DNA of 64,000 nt from Paraburkholderia acidipaludis NBRC 101816 (lineage in GTDB: Bacteria > Pseudomonadota > Gammaproteobacteria > Burkholderiales > Burkholderiaceae). The stretch lies in the NCBI RefSeq assembly GCF_000684975.1, contig NZ_BAXZ01000003.1, positions 372,001-436,000 of the forward strand, given 5' to 3'. This document shows, piece by piece, positions 10,058 to 17,908 of this stretch (the stretch's first letter is position 1; each line of letters opens with the position of its first letter). A program made the position numbers and the translations under genes. Below the pieces are notes generated by a model. That model made no database searches and was not told the origin of the DNA. It was given only the letters and a program-made list of their open reading frames with translations.

Positions 10058-10582
10058 CTGCTGCGTCCACTGCCGATGCCTTCGCGCCTTCTGCGCTGTG
10101 CGCTACCGCTTGCACTCCAGGTGAAAGCCCTGCGGGCTATCCCCGCCGCGCTGTGCTTGGCGCCCCTGCAAGTCCGCCGCCCCGGCTGCGCCGGCGCGGC
10201 CTTTGGCCCGGCTCCGCGATCCGGGCCTGCGCGCTTCGCTTGCGTGCGGTCGGCACACAGGGATGGCCGTTGCCTTGTCCAGCCGTCTTCCCTGACTTCA
10301 TCCCCTTGTCCGCGACTGTAGCCCGCGGCCGTGTGCCGTCAAGGCGCGCAGGGCCGTGTCCTCGGCTGCGCCTGCGGGCCGCACCAACCCTGCGCTTTTC
10401 TCCTTGACGGCCCCCGTCCGCGTGCTCCTGATCGTCGCGGGCGATGAACTCAGGAAAGACGGTGGCAACGAGGCCAACCGGGTTTTTCGTGCCGACCGCA
10501 CCGGACAGCCGAAAGGCGGGCTCCGAATCTTGGAATCCGGTTGCGGTGAACAGCAAACCCTTTCTTTGTCAGGAGAAATGCC
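10058..10582 (+). other. Non-coding leader upstream of DUF932 gene
   Basis: About 525 bases without a convincing gene. Short open frames on both strands have no recognisable motif and are of the kind produced by high GC content. The region shares the 22-base word at 10222-10243 with the leader at 9464-9485. A Shine-Dalgarno sequence (AGGAGAA, 10571-10577) precedes the DUF932 start. Confidence 0.5.
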
Positions 10583-11407
10583 ATGCAACTCGCTTCCCGG
10601 TTCGCTTCCCGTTCGCCGGTGCTGCGTTCCGACTATCCCTTGTCGGATGACCAGATTCGCGCCGTTGCGCCTTCCATCTTCGCCGATGCCCCGCACGAAA
10701 GCCGTTCGGAACGGTACAGCTACATCCCCACCGCCACCGTGCTGCAAGAACTGCGCGGGGAAGGTTTCGAGCCTTTCATGGTGACGCAGACCCGCGTGCG
10801 CCACGACGACCGCCGCGACTACACCAAGCACATGATCCGCCTGCGCCACGCCAGCCAGATCAACGGCCGCGAGGCCAACGAAATCATCCTGCTGAACTCC
10901 CATGACGGAACCAGCAGCTATCAGATGCTGGCCGGGATGTTCCGCTTCGTTTGCAGCAATGGCCTTGTCTGCGGCGACACCGTGGCGGACGTGCGCGTTC
11001 CCCACAAGGGCGACGTAGCCGGGCACGTCATCGAAGGCGCTTACGAAGTCCTGCACGGCTTTGACCGGGCGCAGGAATCCCGCGATGCCATGCAGGCAAT
11101 CACGCTGGATGCCGGGGAATCGGAAGTGTTCGCCCGTGCCGCGCTGGCGTTGAAGTACGACGAGGCCACGCCCGCGCCCATCACGGAATCGCAAATCCTG
11201 CTGCCGCGCCGCCACGACGACAGCCGCCGTGATCTGTGGAGCGTGTTCAACCGCACGCAGGAAAACCTCATCAAAGGCGGCCTGTCCGCCCGCGCCGCGA
11301 ACGGTCGCCGCCTGACCACGCGCCCGGTGCAGGGCATCGATAACGGTATCCGCCTGAATCGTGCCTTGTGGCTGCTGGCCGATGGCCTGCGCCAGTTGAA
11401 AGCCTGA
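10583..11407 (+). CDS. DUF932 domain-containing protein
   Basis: The 274-residue protein belongs to the DUF932 family of phage and plasmid proteins. It shows the family core: a TYxPT-like N-terminal block (YSYIPTATVL), HMIRLRH, ILLNSHDGTSSYQ and FRFVCSNGLVCGD. The family is widespread on conjugative elements, its biochemical role is not established, and it often accompanies ParB-like and anti-restriction genes. The ATG at 10583 lies just after an AGGAGAA ribosome site; an ATG at 10578 is out of frame. A hairpin follows the stop codon. It is part of the ICE maintenance block. Confidence 0.85.
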   Translation: MQLASRFASRSPVLRSDYPLSDDQIRAVAPSIFADAPHESRSERYSYIPTATVLQELRGEGFEPFMVTQTRVRHDDRRDYTKHMIRLRHASQINGREANEIILLNSHDGTSSYQMLAGMFRFVCSNGLVCGDTVADVRVPHKGDVAGHVIEGAYEVLHGFDRAQESRDAMQAITLDAGESEVFARAALALKYDEATPAPITESQILLPRRHDDSRRDLWSVFNRTQENLIKGGLSARAANGRRLTTRPVQGIDNGIRLNRALWLLADGLRQLKA

Positions 11408-11413
11408 ACCCTA

Positions 11414-11445
11414 CAGCGGCAGGGGCAGGCAGCAGCCCTTGCCGC
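11414..11445 (+). repeat. Hairpin between DUF932 gene and parB
   Basis: A 12-base-pair inverted repeat (11414-11425 and 11434-11445, one G-U pair) with an eight-base loop follows the DUF932 stop by six bases. There is only a short pyrimidine tail, so it may be a weak terminator or an RNA-stabilising hairpin. Confidence 0.65.
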
Positions 11446-11485
11446 TTCTCTCGCTGCTGCACCCCAACCGCTAGGAGTTATCACA

Positions 11486-13531
11486 ATGAACGCCGTTCTG
11501 AAAACCGAAACCGCCATCATCGAAACCGCCGCGCCGCTGGAAGCAGCCGACCCGACCAAGAATCTGATTCTGGTTCCGCTGTCGGAGTTGTTGCCGCGCC
11601 GTTCCAAGCGCAACGTCCGCACGACCCCGCGCCAGTCCATCCCCGAACTGGCCGCGAGCATCGCCCGCGTCGGCCTGCTGCAAAACCTTATCGTCATTCT
11701 GTCCGCCGATGGCGAGCAATACGAAGTGGTGGCCGGCGACCGCCGCCTGACCGCGTTGAAGCTGCTGGCGAAGAAGAAGCGCATCGCCGCCGATTACGAA
11801 GTGCCGTGCCTGCTGGTGGCCGATGCGTCCGCCCGTACCGTGAGCCTTGCCGAGAACGTGCAGCGCGAGGCCATGCACCCCGCCGACCAGTTCGCAGCCT
11901 TCGCCGCGCTGGTCAAGGAAGGCCGACCCATCGAGGACATTGCCGCCGACTTCGGCGTGTCCCCGCTGGTGGTGCAGCGCCGCTTGAAGCTGGCGAACGT
12001 GTCGCCGCGCCTGATGACGGATTACCGCGCCAGTAGCGTGACGCTGGAACAGTTGATGGCCTTGACCATCACCGATGACCACGCTGCACAGGAAGCCGCG
12101 TTCTACGCTGCGCCAGAATGGCAGCGCAGCCCGTCCGCGTTGCGCGATCGACTGACCGAACGCGAAATCACCGCCGCGCATCCGCTGGTGCGCTTCGTCG
12201 GGCTGACCGCTTACACGGCATCGGGTGGCGGCATCCGTCGCGATCTGTTCGCGGAAGGCGATGCGGGCGTGTATCTGACCGACGCCGCGCTGCTGGAAAC
12301 GCTGGTGCGCGACAAGCTGGACGCGCAGGTCGAGGACGTGCGCGCCGAGGGTTGGGCGTGGGTGGAAGCCGTGCCGCACATGAGCCATGCCGACCGGCAG
12401 ACGTTCCAGAACGCGACGCGCCAGCGCCGCGAACCGACCGCCCGCGAAGCCCGCCGCATCGCTTCACTGGAAAACCGCATCGAGAAAATCGACGCGGAAC
12501 TGGAGGATGCCTGCGACACCGAGGACGAGGACAAGGCGGCAACGCTGGAAGAACGGCGCGACCAAGTAGCCGGGGAACTGCAAGCCATCGAGGAAGGTTT
12601 GCGCGACTACACCCCGGATGTGCGCGCCGTGGCCGGTGTCATCGTCACGCTCGACGGCAACGGCGAGGCCGTGATTCATCGCGGCCTGTTGCGCGAAGCC
12701 GAGGCAAAGGCGTTGCGGACGCTGGCAAAGCTGCGGCAGGGTTTCAGTGCAGGTGAGGGCGCGAACGAAGGGGAGGGCGACGATGCCGACGAAGCGTCCA
12801 AGGCCGCGAGTCTGTCCGACCGGCTGGCGCAGCGGTTGAGCGCCCACCGCACGGTGGCGCTGCAAATCGAAGTGGCGCGGCATCCGCACATCGCACTGGC
12901 CGCGCTGGTGCATGGCATGGTGCAGGCGGTCTTGCAGGATGGATACGACCGCGACGGCTTGCCGCTCGGCGTGACCCTGAAAGTGCAAGACCGGCTGGAA
13001 GGCTTCGCCCCGGACGTGCCGGAATCGCCCGCTGCCGTGGCGCTGCGCACGTTGCAGGAAGTCGCAGGCGAGGCGTTGCCGCGGGACAGCGCCGAACTGT
13101 TCGCCGCGCTGCTGGACAAGTCGCAAGACGAACTGGTGCGCCTGCTGGCCGTGTGCGTAGCCTCCACGGTGGACGTGGTAACGCCTCGCGCTTCGCAGCA
13201 CCAACCTGGCGCGGAACTGGCTCAGGCCGTGGGGCTGAACATGGCCGGATGGTGGAAGCCGACCGCCGAAGGCTATTTCCGCCACATCGCCAAGCCCGCG
13301 ATTCTGGAAGCCGTCAGCCAGTACGCCCCGGCGCACGTCACCCGCCTGTCGAAGTTGAAGAAGGGCGACATTGCCAGCGAAGCCGAACGGCTGGCGGGCG
13401 GCACCGGCTGGATGCCTGCCGTGTTCCACGTCGACCACGACACCGAGCCGGAAGGCGCACCGGCTGCGGACGAAGCGGACACGCCGGAAGATGCTGCCGA
13501 CGAAGTGGAAGCGCACGCGCTGGTCGCGTGA
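11486..13531 (+). CDS. ParB/RepB/Spo0J-family partition protein
   Basis: The 681-residue protein has a ParB N-terminal nuclease-like fold (SELLPRRSKRNVR, then VVAGDRRLTALKLL), the ENVQREAMHPADQ motif and a helix-turn-helix (IAADFGVSPLVVQRRL). A long, family-specific C-terminal half of about 450 residues with acidic stretches follows. It is far longer than chromosomal ParB (about 300 residues), as is usual for the ParB-like proteins of Tn4371-type ICEs. It probably binds ICE DNA and may help maintenance of the excised circle, but it is not next to parA, which lies 6.7 kb downstream. The AGGAG ribosome site at 11474 supports the start. Confidence 0.87.
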   Translation: MNAVLKTETAIIETAAPLEAADPTKNLILVPLSELLPRRSKRNVRTTPRQSIPELAASIARVGLLQNLIVILSADGEQYEVVAGDRRLTALKLLAKKKRIAADYEVPCLLVADASARTVSLAENVQREAMHPADQFAAFAALVKEGRPIEDIAADFGVSPLVVQRRLKLANVSPRLMTDYRASSVTLEQLMALTITDDHAAQEAAFYAAPEWQRSPSALRDRLTEREITAAHPLVRFVGLTAYTASGGGIRRDLFAEGDAGVYLTDAALLETLVRDKLDAQVEDVRAEGWAWVEAVPHMSHADRQTFQNATRQRREPTAREARRIASLENRIEKIDAELEDACDTEDEDKAATLEERRDQVAGELQAIEEGLRDYTPDVRAVAGVIVTLDGNGEAVIHRGLLREAEAKALRTLAKLRQGFSAGEGANEGEGDDADEASKAASLSDRLAQRLSAHRTVALQIEVARHPHIALAALVHGMVQAVLQDGYDRDGLPLGVTLKVQDRLEGFAPDVPESPAAVALRTLQEVAGEALPRDSAELFAALLDKSQDELVRLLAVCVASTVDVVTPRASQHQPGAELAQAVGLNMAGWWKPTAEGYFRHIAKPAILEAVSQYAPAHVTRLSKLKKGDIASEAERLAGGTGWMPAVFHVDHDTEPEGAPAADEADTPEDAADEVEAHALVA

Positions 13532-13546
13532 GGTAGTCTCATCGCT

Positions 13547-13573
13547 CCGGTGCATAGCACCGGGGCTTTCTTT
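13547..13573 (+). terminator. Rho-independent terminator after parB
   Basis: A 7-base-pair perfect stem (13547-13553 with 13557-13563) with a three-base loop is followed by GGCTTTCTTT. It lies 15 bases after the parB stop. Confidence 0.75.
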
Positions 13574-13581
13574 CATTCAAG

Positions 13582-13731
13582 ACCGGGCGCGGCAGGTTTG
13601 CCGCGCCCGGTTTCAACGTCCACAGAAAAACGCCACGTCGCCGCCTTCGATCAGGCAGCGACGTGGCGGGCGCGCAAGCTGCTTGCGCGCGGCACAGCGA
13701 AACCTTGCCCGCTGGCGCGGGCAAGGTTTCG
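13582..13731 (+). repeat. Tandem array of four perfect hairpins
   Basis: Four consecutive inverted repeats fill 150 bases of non-coding DNA. They are 13 bp (13582-13594/13599-13611), 11 bp (13631-13641/13658-13668, with a further 3 bp inside), 9 bp (13670-13678/13682-13690) and 15 bp (13698-13712/13717-13731). All arms are perfect and loops are 3-4 bases except the second. The four stems differ in sequence from each other. None is followed by a T tract. The function is unknown: stacked attenuators, a structured RNA, or protein-binding palindromes are possible. Confidence 0.8.
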
Positions 13732-13938
13732 TGGTTGTGCGCTGCACGGATAATCGAAGAGCCATGAACATGCGCGTCGTTGACAGAAAAGTGGCATGTA
13801 GTTGGTCGCCCAATCTACACTCTTCTTAATTCTTTGCGGCCCTATGTGGCGTTGATTTCATGTGGGAAAATGTGTGGAAAATATTCGTGCCATTAACTTT
13901 TACAGGAAATGGATTCATAACATCAAAGGGAGCGGGCG
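13732..13938 (+). other. AT-richer non-coding stretch preceding the three-gene cassette
   Basis: No gene is seen. Composition drops sharply from about position 13780, marking the left edge of the inserted AT-richer cassette. The stretch probably holds the promoter of the following operon and ends in the ribosome site AGGGAG. Confidence 0.5.
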
Positions 13939-14277
13939 GTGTCAAAAAAGAAATTCGACCTTTATACGTTCGTTGCGGGAGCCGCACTCGAAACTGGAAA
14001 GCCATTCCAGCTTGAGTGTAATTGTGGTGGCATTGTCACGATCATGCCTCCTTTTGAGGATGAGTATGTGGTGTGCGCCCGCTGTGAGGCAACAATCAAA
14101 ATGCTGGTGATTGAAGGCGATCCTGGGTACATCGTTGGTAAAAATCCAGGGGGAGAGTCGATGTTGATACCTGTTCAAGGTAGTTCAAAGCCGCATCCAA
14201 CCGAGCTTTCCCCTGAGGAGCGAGAGGCTATGCTGGAAAATGTGAAAAAAATGGCGTCCTCTGAAGGGGAAGAGTGA
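13939..14277 (+). CDS. Small zinc-ribbon protein of unknown function
   Basis: The 112-residue protein starts at a GTG after AGGGAGCGG. Its core has the four-cysteine pattern CNCGG...CARC (about residues 29-52), which looks like a zinc ribbon. A Pro/Glu-rich linker and a short acidic helix at the C-terminus follow. It is the first gene of a tight three-gene operon; its stop overlaps the start of the next gene. Base composition is much lower in GC than the flanking ICE genes, which points to separate acquisition. I do not recognise the family. Confidence 0.65.
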   Translation: MSKKKFDLYTFVAGAALETGKPFQLECNCGGIVTIMPPFEDEYVVCARCEATIKMLVIEGDPGYIVGKNPGGESMLIPVQGSSKPHPTELSPEEREAMLENVKKMASSEGEE

Positions 14278-14660
14278 TGGCCATTCCATCGCAGCAAATT
14301 ATCCTTGTGAACAAGGACGGAGATTTAATTGCTGTAGATCAGATCATTGAAGAGCTTCGCAACGATGAATCTAGGGTTTTGGCTGATGATGCTGTAGGCC
14401 TTGTTGTTTATGTCGGCGATCTAGATATTTATCAGCTCACGCCAATTGAAACTGGGGAATTTTTATCTCAAAAGGTTACGCAAATATCGCGGCCTAGATT
14501 TTCAACAAAAGTTCTAAGAAGGCAGATTGGGGCCAGGGTTATGTCCATTACATCGGACGCTGTTTTTATTGTTCGAGATGGCGATATTCTTAAAAAAATT
14601 AGAGCAGAAAAACTAAGTCCTGGAATGGTGCTTGCATCTGGAGAGAAGGTGTTTAGATGA
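14274..14660 (+). CDS. Unknown protein with a Hint-like C-terminal segment
   Basis: A 128-residue protein; the start is GTG at 14274 or the adjacent ATG at 14277, both overlapping the stop of the upstream gene. It shows no membrane segment and no clear enzyme motif. The last 20 residues (IRAEKLSPGMVLASGEKV) resemble the region of intein/Hint domains that leads a chain into the fold, but no catalytic Cys-His pair is visible, so this is only a resemblance. It is translationally coupled on both sides. Confidence 0.6.
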   Translation: MMAIPSQQIILVNKDGDLIAVDQIIEELRNDESRVLADDAVGLVVYVGDLDIYQLTPIETGEFLSQKVTQISRPRFSTKVLRRQIGARVMSITSDAVFIVRDGDILKKIRAEKLSPGMVLASGEKVFR

Positions 14661-15640
14661 ATTTTAAGAACGATTTTGAAAAAGAATGTTTTGAAGTAGT
14701 GCGGCGCATTCTTGGGTCATCTGCATGTATGGAACATAACAAGGTGATTCGGATTGAGAATGCCCTGTACCCAGAAGTTGCATCTTTCAAAGGCCCGCCG
14801 GCGAAAGAGGTAGATGTTCTTGTGGTGGATCTCCTGGACTCCCCTAAGGTGACGCTGCTTATAAGCTGTAAAGATTTTTCTAAACGGGCCGAGCCAGCCC
14901 ATGTGCAAGAGTGGGCCGCTGTCGTAAGGACGTTGAATGGATATTCAAATGGAACGCTATATCTTGGATTGGTGATTTCATCGAAGGGATTTACCGGAGG
15001 GTGCGAGGCTTGGGCAACGTCCCATAACTTGGGGCTTATACCGCCACTTAAGGGGAAGAGCATTTCCTACGCGCCTGAGGCTGTGCTGGCTATGCTTGAG
15101 AGAGTCATGAAGGCACTGCAAAAGCGTGTTCGTATAAGTCATGCCGACATGATGAGCGCCCCCGGATTCTTTGATTTAATTTATTCACTCGTCTCCGATT
15201 TTGAGGGGCATGAGGAGGTTGCAAAAGGAGGGAGATTTTATTCGTATCCCAATGGGTGGATTTCCAGCTTTTCTGAGATGTACTCATCCCTTGCGGGGCA
15301 TGTGATCGAGGGCTTGATTTTCACAAGTGAGGGCGCGGCTATTATTTGTCTTTCCGAAGGTATTTTTTGCAGGTTTGGTGGAGATAAGGTTGAGTTTGGT
15401 TCTGGAATCAGCGTGGAGGCTGATCCTGCGGGGGAGCCTCGCTGCATTAAGAATATTTCAGGGGATTTGTGTGATTTTGATTTTATTAAATCCACTTCTT
15501 TAGGGCTGCCGATTTCCAGTGCAGCTGATTTTGGGGATTGCATCGAGTTCGGGCTTGATGGTCGATTTAATTTGGGTCTTCATTCGTGGGGGTTCCATAT
15601 TGTTTCGACACAAAATCCTGTTGAAGATCATCTGCTGTAA
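14657..15640 (+). CDS. Restriction-endonuclease-like protein (putative PD-(D/E)xK fold)
   Basis: The 327-residue protein has, near its N-terminus, a pattern typical of Mrr/PD-(D/E)xK nucleases. A glutamate-rich first helix (FEKECFEVV) is followed by EVDVLVVDLL and, about 10 residues on, LISCKDF, with Lys in the catalytic position and Ser-Cys where Glu is usual. The remaining 200 residues are unrecognised. It closes the three-gene cassette and overlaps the preceding stop by four bases. Low GC content marks it as acquired. It may be the effector of a small defence module; the nuclease assignment is tentative because the E of ExK is replaced. Confidence 0.6.
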   Translation: MNFKNDFEKECFEVVRRILGSSACMEHNKVIRIENALYPEVASFKGPPAKEVDVLVVDLLDSPKVTLLISCKDFSKRAEPAHVQEWAAVVRTLNGYSNGTLYLGLVISSKGFTGGCEAWATSHNLGLIPPLKGKSISYAPEAVLAMLERVMKALQKRVRISHADMMSAPGFFDLIYSLVSDFEGHEEVAKGGRFYSYPNGWISSFSEMYSSLAGHVIEGLIFTSEGAAIICLSEGIFCRFGGDKVEFGSGISVEADPAGEPRCIKNISGDLCDFDFIKSTSLGLPISSAADFGDCIEFGLDGRFNLGLHSWGFHIVSTQNPVEDHLL

Positions 15641-16232
15641 TCGGCGCCTGACGACATAGGCCAAGGTGTTGATTGCGCCTTTCCGCAATGGAGAGGTGCT
15701 GGGGGGGCTACGCTCCGGCTTGCTGCGACAGGTTGTGCGAAAGCGTGCCGTCCTCGACGCTGGCGGTTCGCCTGTCCATCACGAAGGACGGTTCACCGAC
15801 ACGCCGTTCGGCCTTGCCTATGGAGCTTCCACGCCACGCCTCACGCACGAGGCCGCCTGCGGCGGCAGGGGCATTCTCGTCTTTGTCGTTGGTGTTGGCC
15901 TTGCCCGCGTCAGGGTACAAGCCGGTGCAACCGTCATGCGCGGATACCGAGGTCAGCCATATCTCCTTTCGGGAGCGGGCGGCCACTGCGTCCTTGGCTT
16001 GTCGTGAATCCTGGCGAGAGCACGGCTGCGCCTTGGGCTTCATGGCTGCAACCTTCCAGCGAAAACAATTTCCCCGCCGCTGCGCGGCTTCCTCGCGGGA
16101 CAAATTGTTTCCGCTTCCAGGTGCTCCACGCTGTTGCGCCCGCTGTGCGATGCAGCCCACCCATCCCCCGCCGGCCGGTTCACAACAAGGACGCAATGGC
16201 GCGACCTTGTTCAACCCGAAAGGAGAAACATC
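15641..16232 (+). other. Non-coding leader upstream of DUF736 gene, with inverted repeat
   Basis: About 590 bases without a convincing gene; GC content returns to the ICE level from about 15660. Its main structure is an inverted repeat with arms 16059-16071 and 16102-16114 (12 of 13 bases pair). The repeat encloses a GC-rich inner stem. The DUF736 ribosome site (AGGAG, 16221-16225) is at the end. Confidence 0.55.
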
Positions 16233-16550
16233 ATGGCTAACATCGGCAACTTCACCGTAGAAAAAGACGGCTTCACCGGCACGCTCCGCACCCTGACGCT
16301 CAACGTCAAGGTCAAGCTGGTTCCCAACGACAAGGGCGACAACGAGAACGCCCCCGACTTCCGCGTGCAGGCGGCGAGCCACGACATCGGCGCGGCGTGG
16401 AAGAAAGTCAGCAAGGCCGAACGGCCTTACGTGTCCGTGACCCTCGACGATCCTTCGTTCCCGGCAACGGTCTATGCCCGCCTGATCGAGAACGAAGGCG
16501 GCACGCACGACCTGATCTGGTCGCGCAGCAAGCCGCAGGCGGCGGACTGA
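16233..16550 (+). CDS. DUF736 domain-containing protein
   Basis: The 105-residue protein begins MANIGNFTVEKDGFTGTL and contains RVQAASHDIGAAWKKVS and YVSVTLDDPSFPATVYA, the DUF736 signature. DUF736 proteins are abundant small proteins of proteobacterial conjugative elements; their role is unknown. The AGGAG site eight bases before ATG 16233 fixes the start. Two hairpins follow the gene. Confidence 0.88.
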   Translation: MANIGNFTVEKDGFTGTLRTLTLNVKVKLVPNDKGDNENAPDFRVQAASHDIGAAWKKVSKAERPYVSVTLDDPSFPATVYARLIENEGGTHDLIWSRSKPQAAD

Positions 16551-16562
16551 CCGCCGCTCACG

Positions 16563-16607
16563 CGCCCCGCCCATTGCGGCGGGGCGTCGTGCTGCTGGCG
16601 CAGCACG
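16563..16607 (+). repeat. Pair of hairpins between DUF736 and the XRE gene
   Basis: A 9-bp perfect inverted repeat (16563-16571/16578-16586) is followed by a 7-bp one (16588-16594/16601-16607). They sit between two convergent genes, so they may act as a bidirectional terminator, though no long T tract is present. Confidence 0.7.
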
Positions 16608-16619
16608 TCACGCACACGC

Positions 16620-16913
16620 CTACGGCGCGTCGCGTTCCTTCAAGATGGCCTCAAGCTCCTGGCGCACGCGCGCCATAAGCTGCTCGGCCTTGCGCGAGCT
16701 GTCGCCGGCGTAGGCCAGCGTCAGCAACGTCAACGGATGCACTTCCATGACCTCGCACAGCTCGGTCAGCTTGTGCAGGGTCGGGTTCTTCTGGGCGCGT
16801 TCCAGCGAACTCATGTAGGTGCGGCTGGACACGTCGGAGAACGCTTCCTGGCTCAAGCCACGCGCTTTCCTGACCGTCCGTATCGCCGTCGCTAACGAGT
16901 GCTTTGCCGCCAC
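16620..16913 (-). CDS. XRE-family transcriptional regulator
   Basis: A compact 97-residue repressor-like protein. The helix-turn-helix covers about residues 8-60 (IRTVRKARGLSQEAFSDVS, then YMSSLERAQKNPTLHKL), followed by a short dimerisation helix. It is the only gene of the maintenance block on the minus strand and faces away from the following DUF2958 gene. The divergent 318-base region full of short repeats between them is the obvious place for its operators. A role in controlling ICE maintenance or excision is inferred from position. Confidence 0.85.
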   Translation of the reverse strand: MAAKHSLATAIRTVRKARGLSQEAFSDVSSRTYMSSLERAQKNPTLHKLTELCEVMEVHPLTLLTLAYAGDSSRKAEQLMARVRQELEAILKERDAP

Positions 16914-16959
16914 CTATGGTTTCCCCTCAAAAACCAAGATGACAGCCGATTGCGCTCTA

Positions 16960-17225
16960 TAGGGCTACAATCTATAGTGTTCATTTGGCGATGTTGATTT
17001 CCGTATTCGTGCTTTTACGGAAATCCGCATCGGCGGATTCCGACAGAATCGGAGAACCGCATCCGTGCCTTTCCAGACATACACGATTTCGCTTCCGTGT
17101 TTCCGTGCCTGTACGGATTCGATGGCTTGTGCATCCGTGCTTGCGCACGAAAGCACGAATCCGGTTTTGCCGCTTCGTGCTTCGCTGCAAAAGCGGATTC
17201 GTACATCCTCGGCTTTGTGCGGTTC
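16960..17225. repeat. Degenerate short-repeat region between XRE and second DUF2958 gene
   Basis: This intergenic stretch is built from recurring words related to ATCCGTGC, ATTCGTGC and CGGATTCG in both orientations (for example around 17000-17060, 17090-17125 and 17140-17205). No convincing gene is present. Such a pattern suits multiple operator half-sites for the adjacent XRE regulator or a structured origin-like region. Confidence 0.5.
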
Positions 17226-17231
17226 CCGACC

Positions 17232-17582
17232 ATGACGCTGCCGTTGACCACCGCCGACGAACGCACGCAACTGCTTGCCAACGGCGCAGCACGCGCCGCC
17301 GGCCAGCACATCGACCCGCTGCCCGTGGTGCGGCTGTTCACCCCCGACGCGCACGCCATCTGGCTGCTCGCTGCGCTCGATCCCGCCGATGGCAATACCG
17401 CGTGGGGACTGATCGACCTCGGTATCGGGATGCCGGCGCTGGGGACGGTCAAGCTGTCCGACCTGGCCGGCATCGTCGGGCCGCAGCAGCGCCCCGTGCT
17501 GCGCGACGTGTATTTCCGCGCGGCACGGCCGCTATCGGAATACGTCCGGCTCGCGCAGCGAGACGGCTCCATTCCCGACTAG
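17232..17582 (+). CDS. DUF2958 domain-containing protein (second copy)
   Basis: The 116-residue protein shares the DUF2958 layout with the gene at 9669: PLPVVRLFTPDAHAIWLL, WGLIDLGIGMPALG, VYFRAARPLSEYVRLAQRDG. The two copies are clearly diverged, so this is not a recent duplication. The start at ATG 17232 matches the family N-terminus; open frame upstream runs through the repeat region and is not conserved-looking. Function unknown. Confidence 0.85.
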   Translation: MTLPLTTADERTQLLANGAARAAGQHIDPLPVVRLFTPDAHAIWLLAALDPADGNTAWGLIDLGIGMPALGTVKLSDLAGIVGPQQRPVLRDVYFRAARPLSEYVRLAQRDGSIPD

Positions 17583-17908
17583 CTGGGGCGTATTGTGTCT
17601 TTTTCGGTCTGGTTCCAGACAGCTACGGTCTGGATGGGCGCTCTTGCGCCAGCCGAATGCGACCCTGACCGAAAGAGACAGGATGCACAGCGCGATTTGC
17701 GGCAGGGTGGTCGATGCTGTGCGCCATTTGCGTGCGGCGTAGCCGCCGCACCCGGACGTTTCGTGCAAGGCTGCGGAGCCAATCGGTCTTGACACCCCTC
17801 GTTACAGCTTGAGTTTACGCCTGATGGATGGCGCTTTGACGTTGTTGACGCCGTAGCTCCCATGTTCGACGCCCGTGGCGACGTACCTGCTCGACAGGAG
17901 GTAACGTC
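17583..17908 (+). other. Non-coding region with several inverted repeats
   Basis: No gene is seen in 326 bases. Inverted repeats are 17596-17609 with 17667-17680 (13 of 14 pair), the palindrome 17607-17620 (6 bp arms, 2-base loop) and 17685-17691 with 17716-17722. A TTGACA word at 17790-17795 could be a -35 element for the downstream gene, but no good -10 is visible. Confidence 0.5.

Noticed and set aside
13754..13938. Short frame before the zinc-ribbon gene as a gene
   Set aside because: No ribosome site, no motif, and it overlaps the expected promoter region.
16960..17225. CRISPR array
   Set aside because: The repeats are short, degenerate and irregular in spacing, without constant repeat-spacer units.
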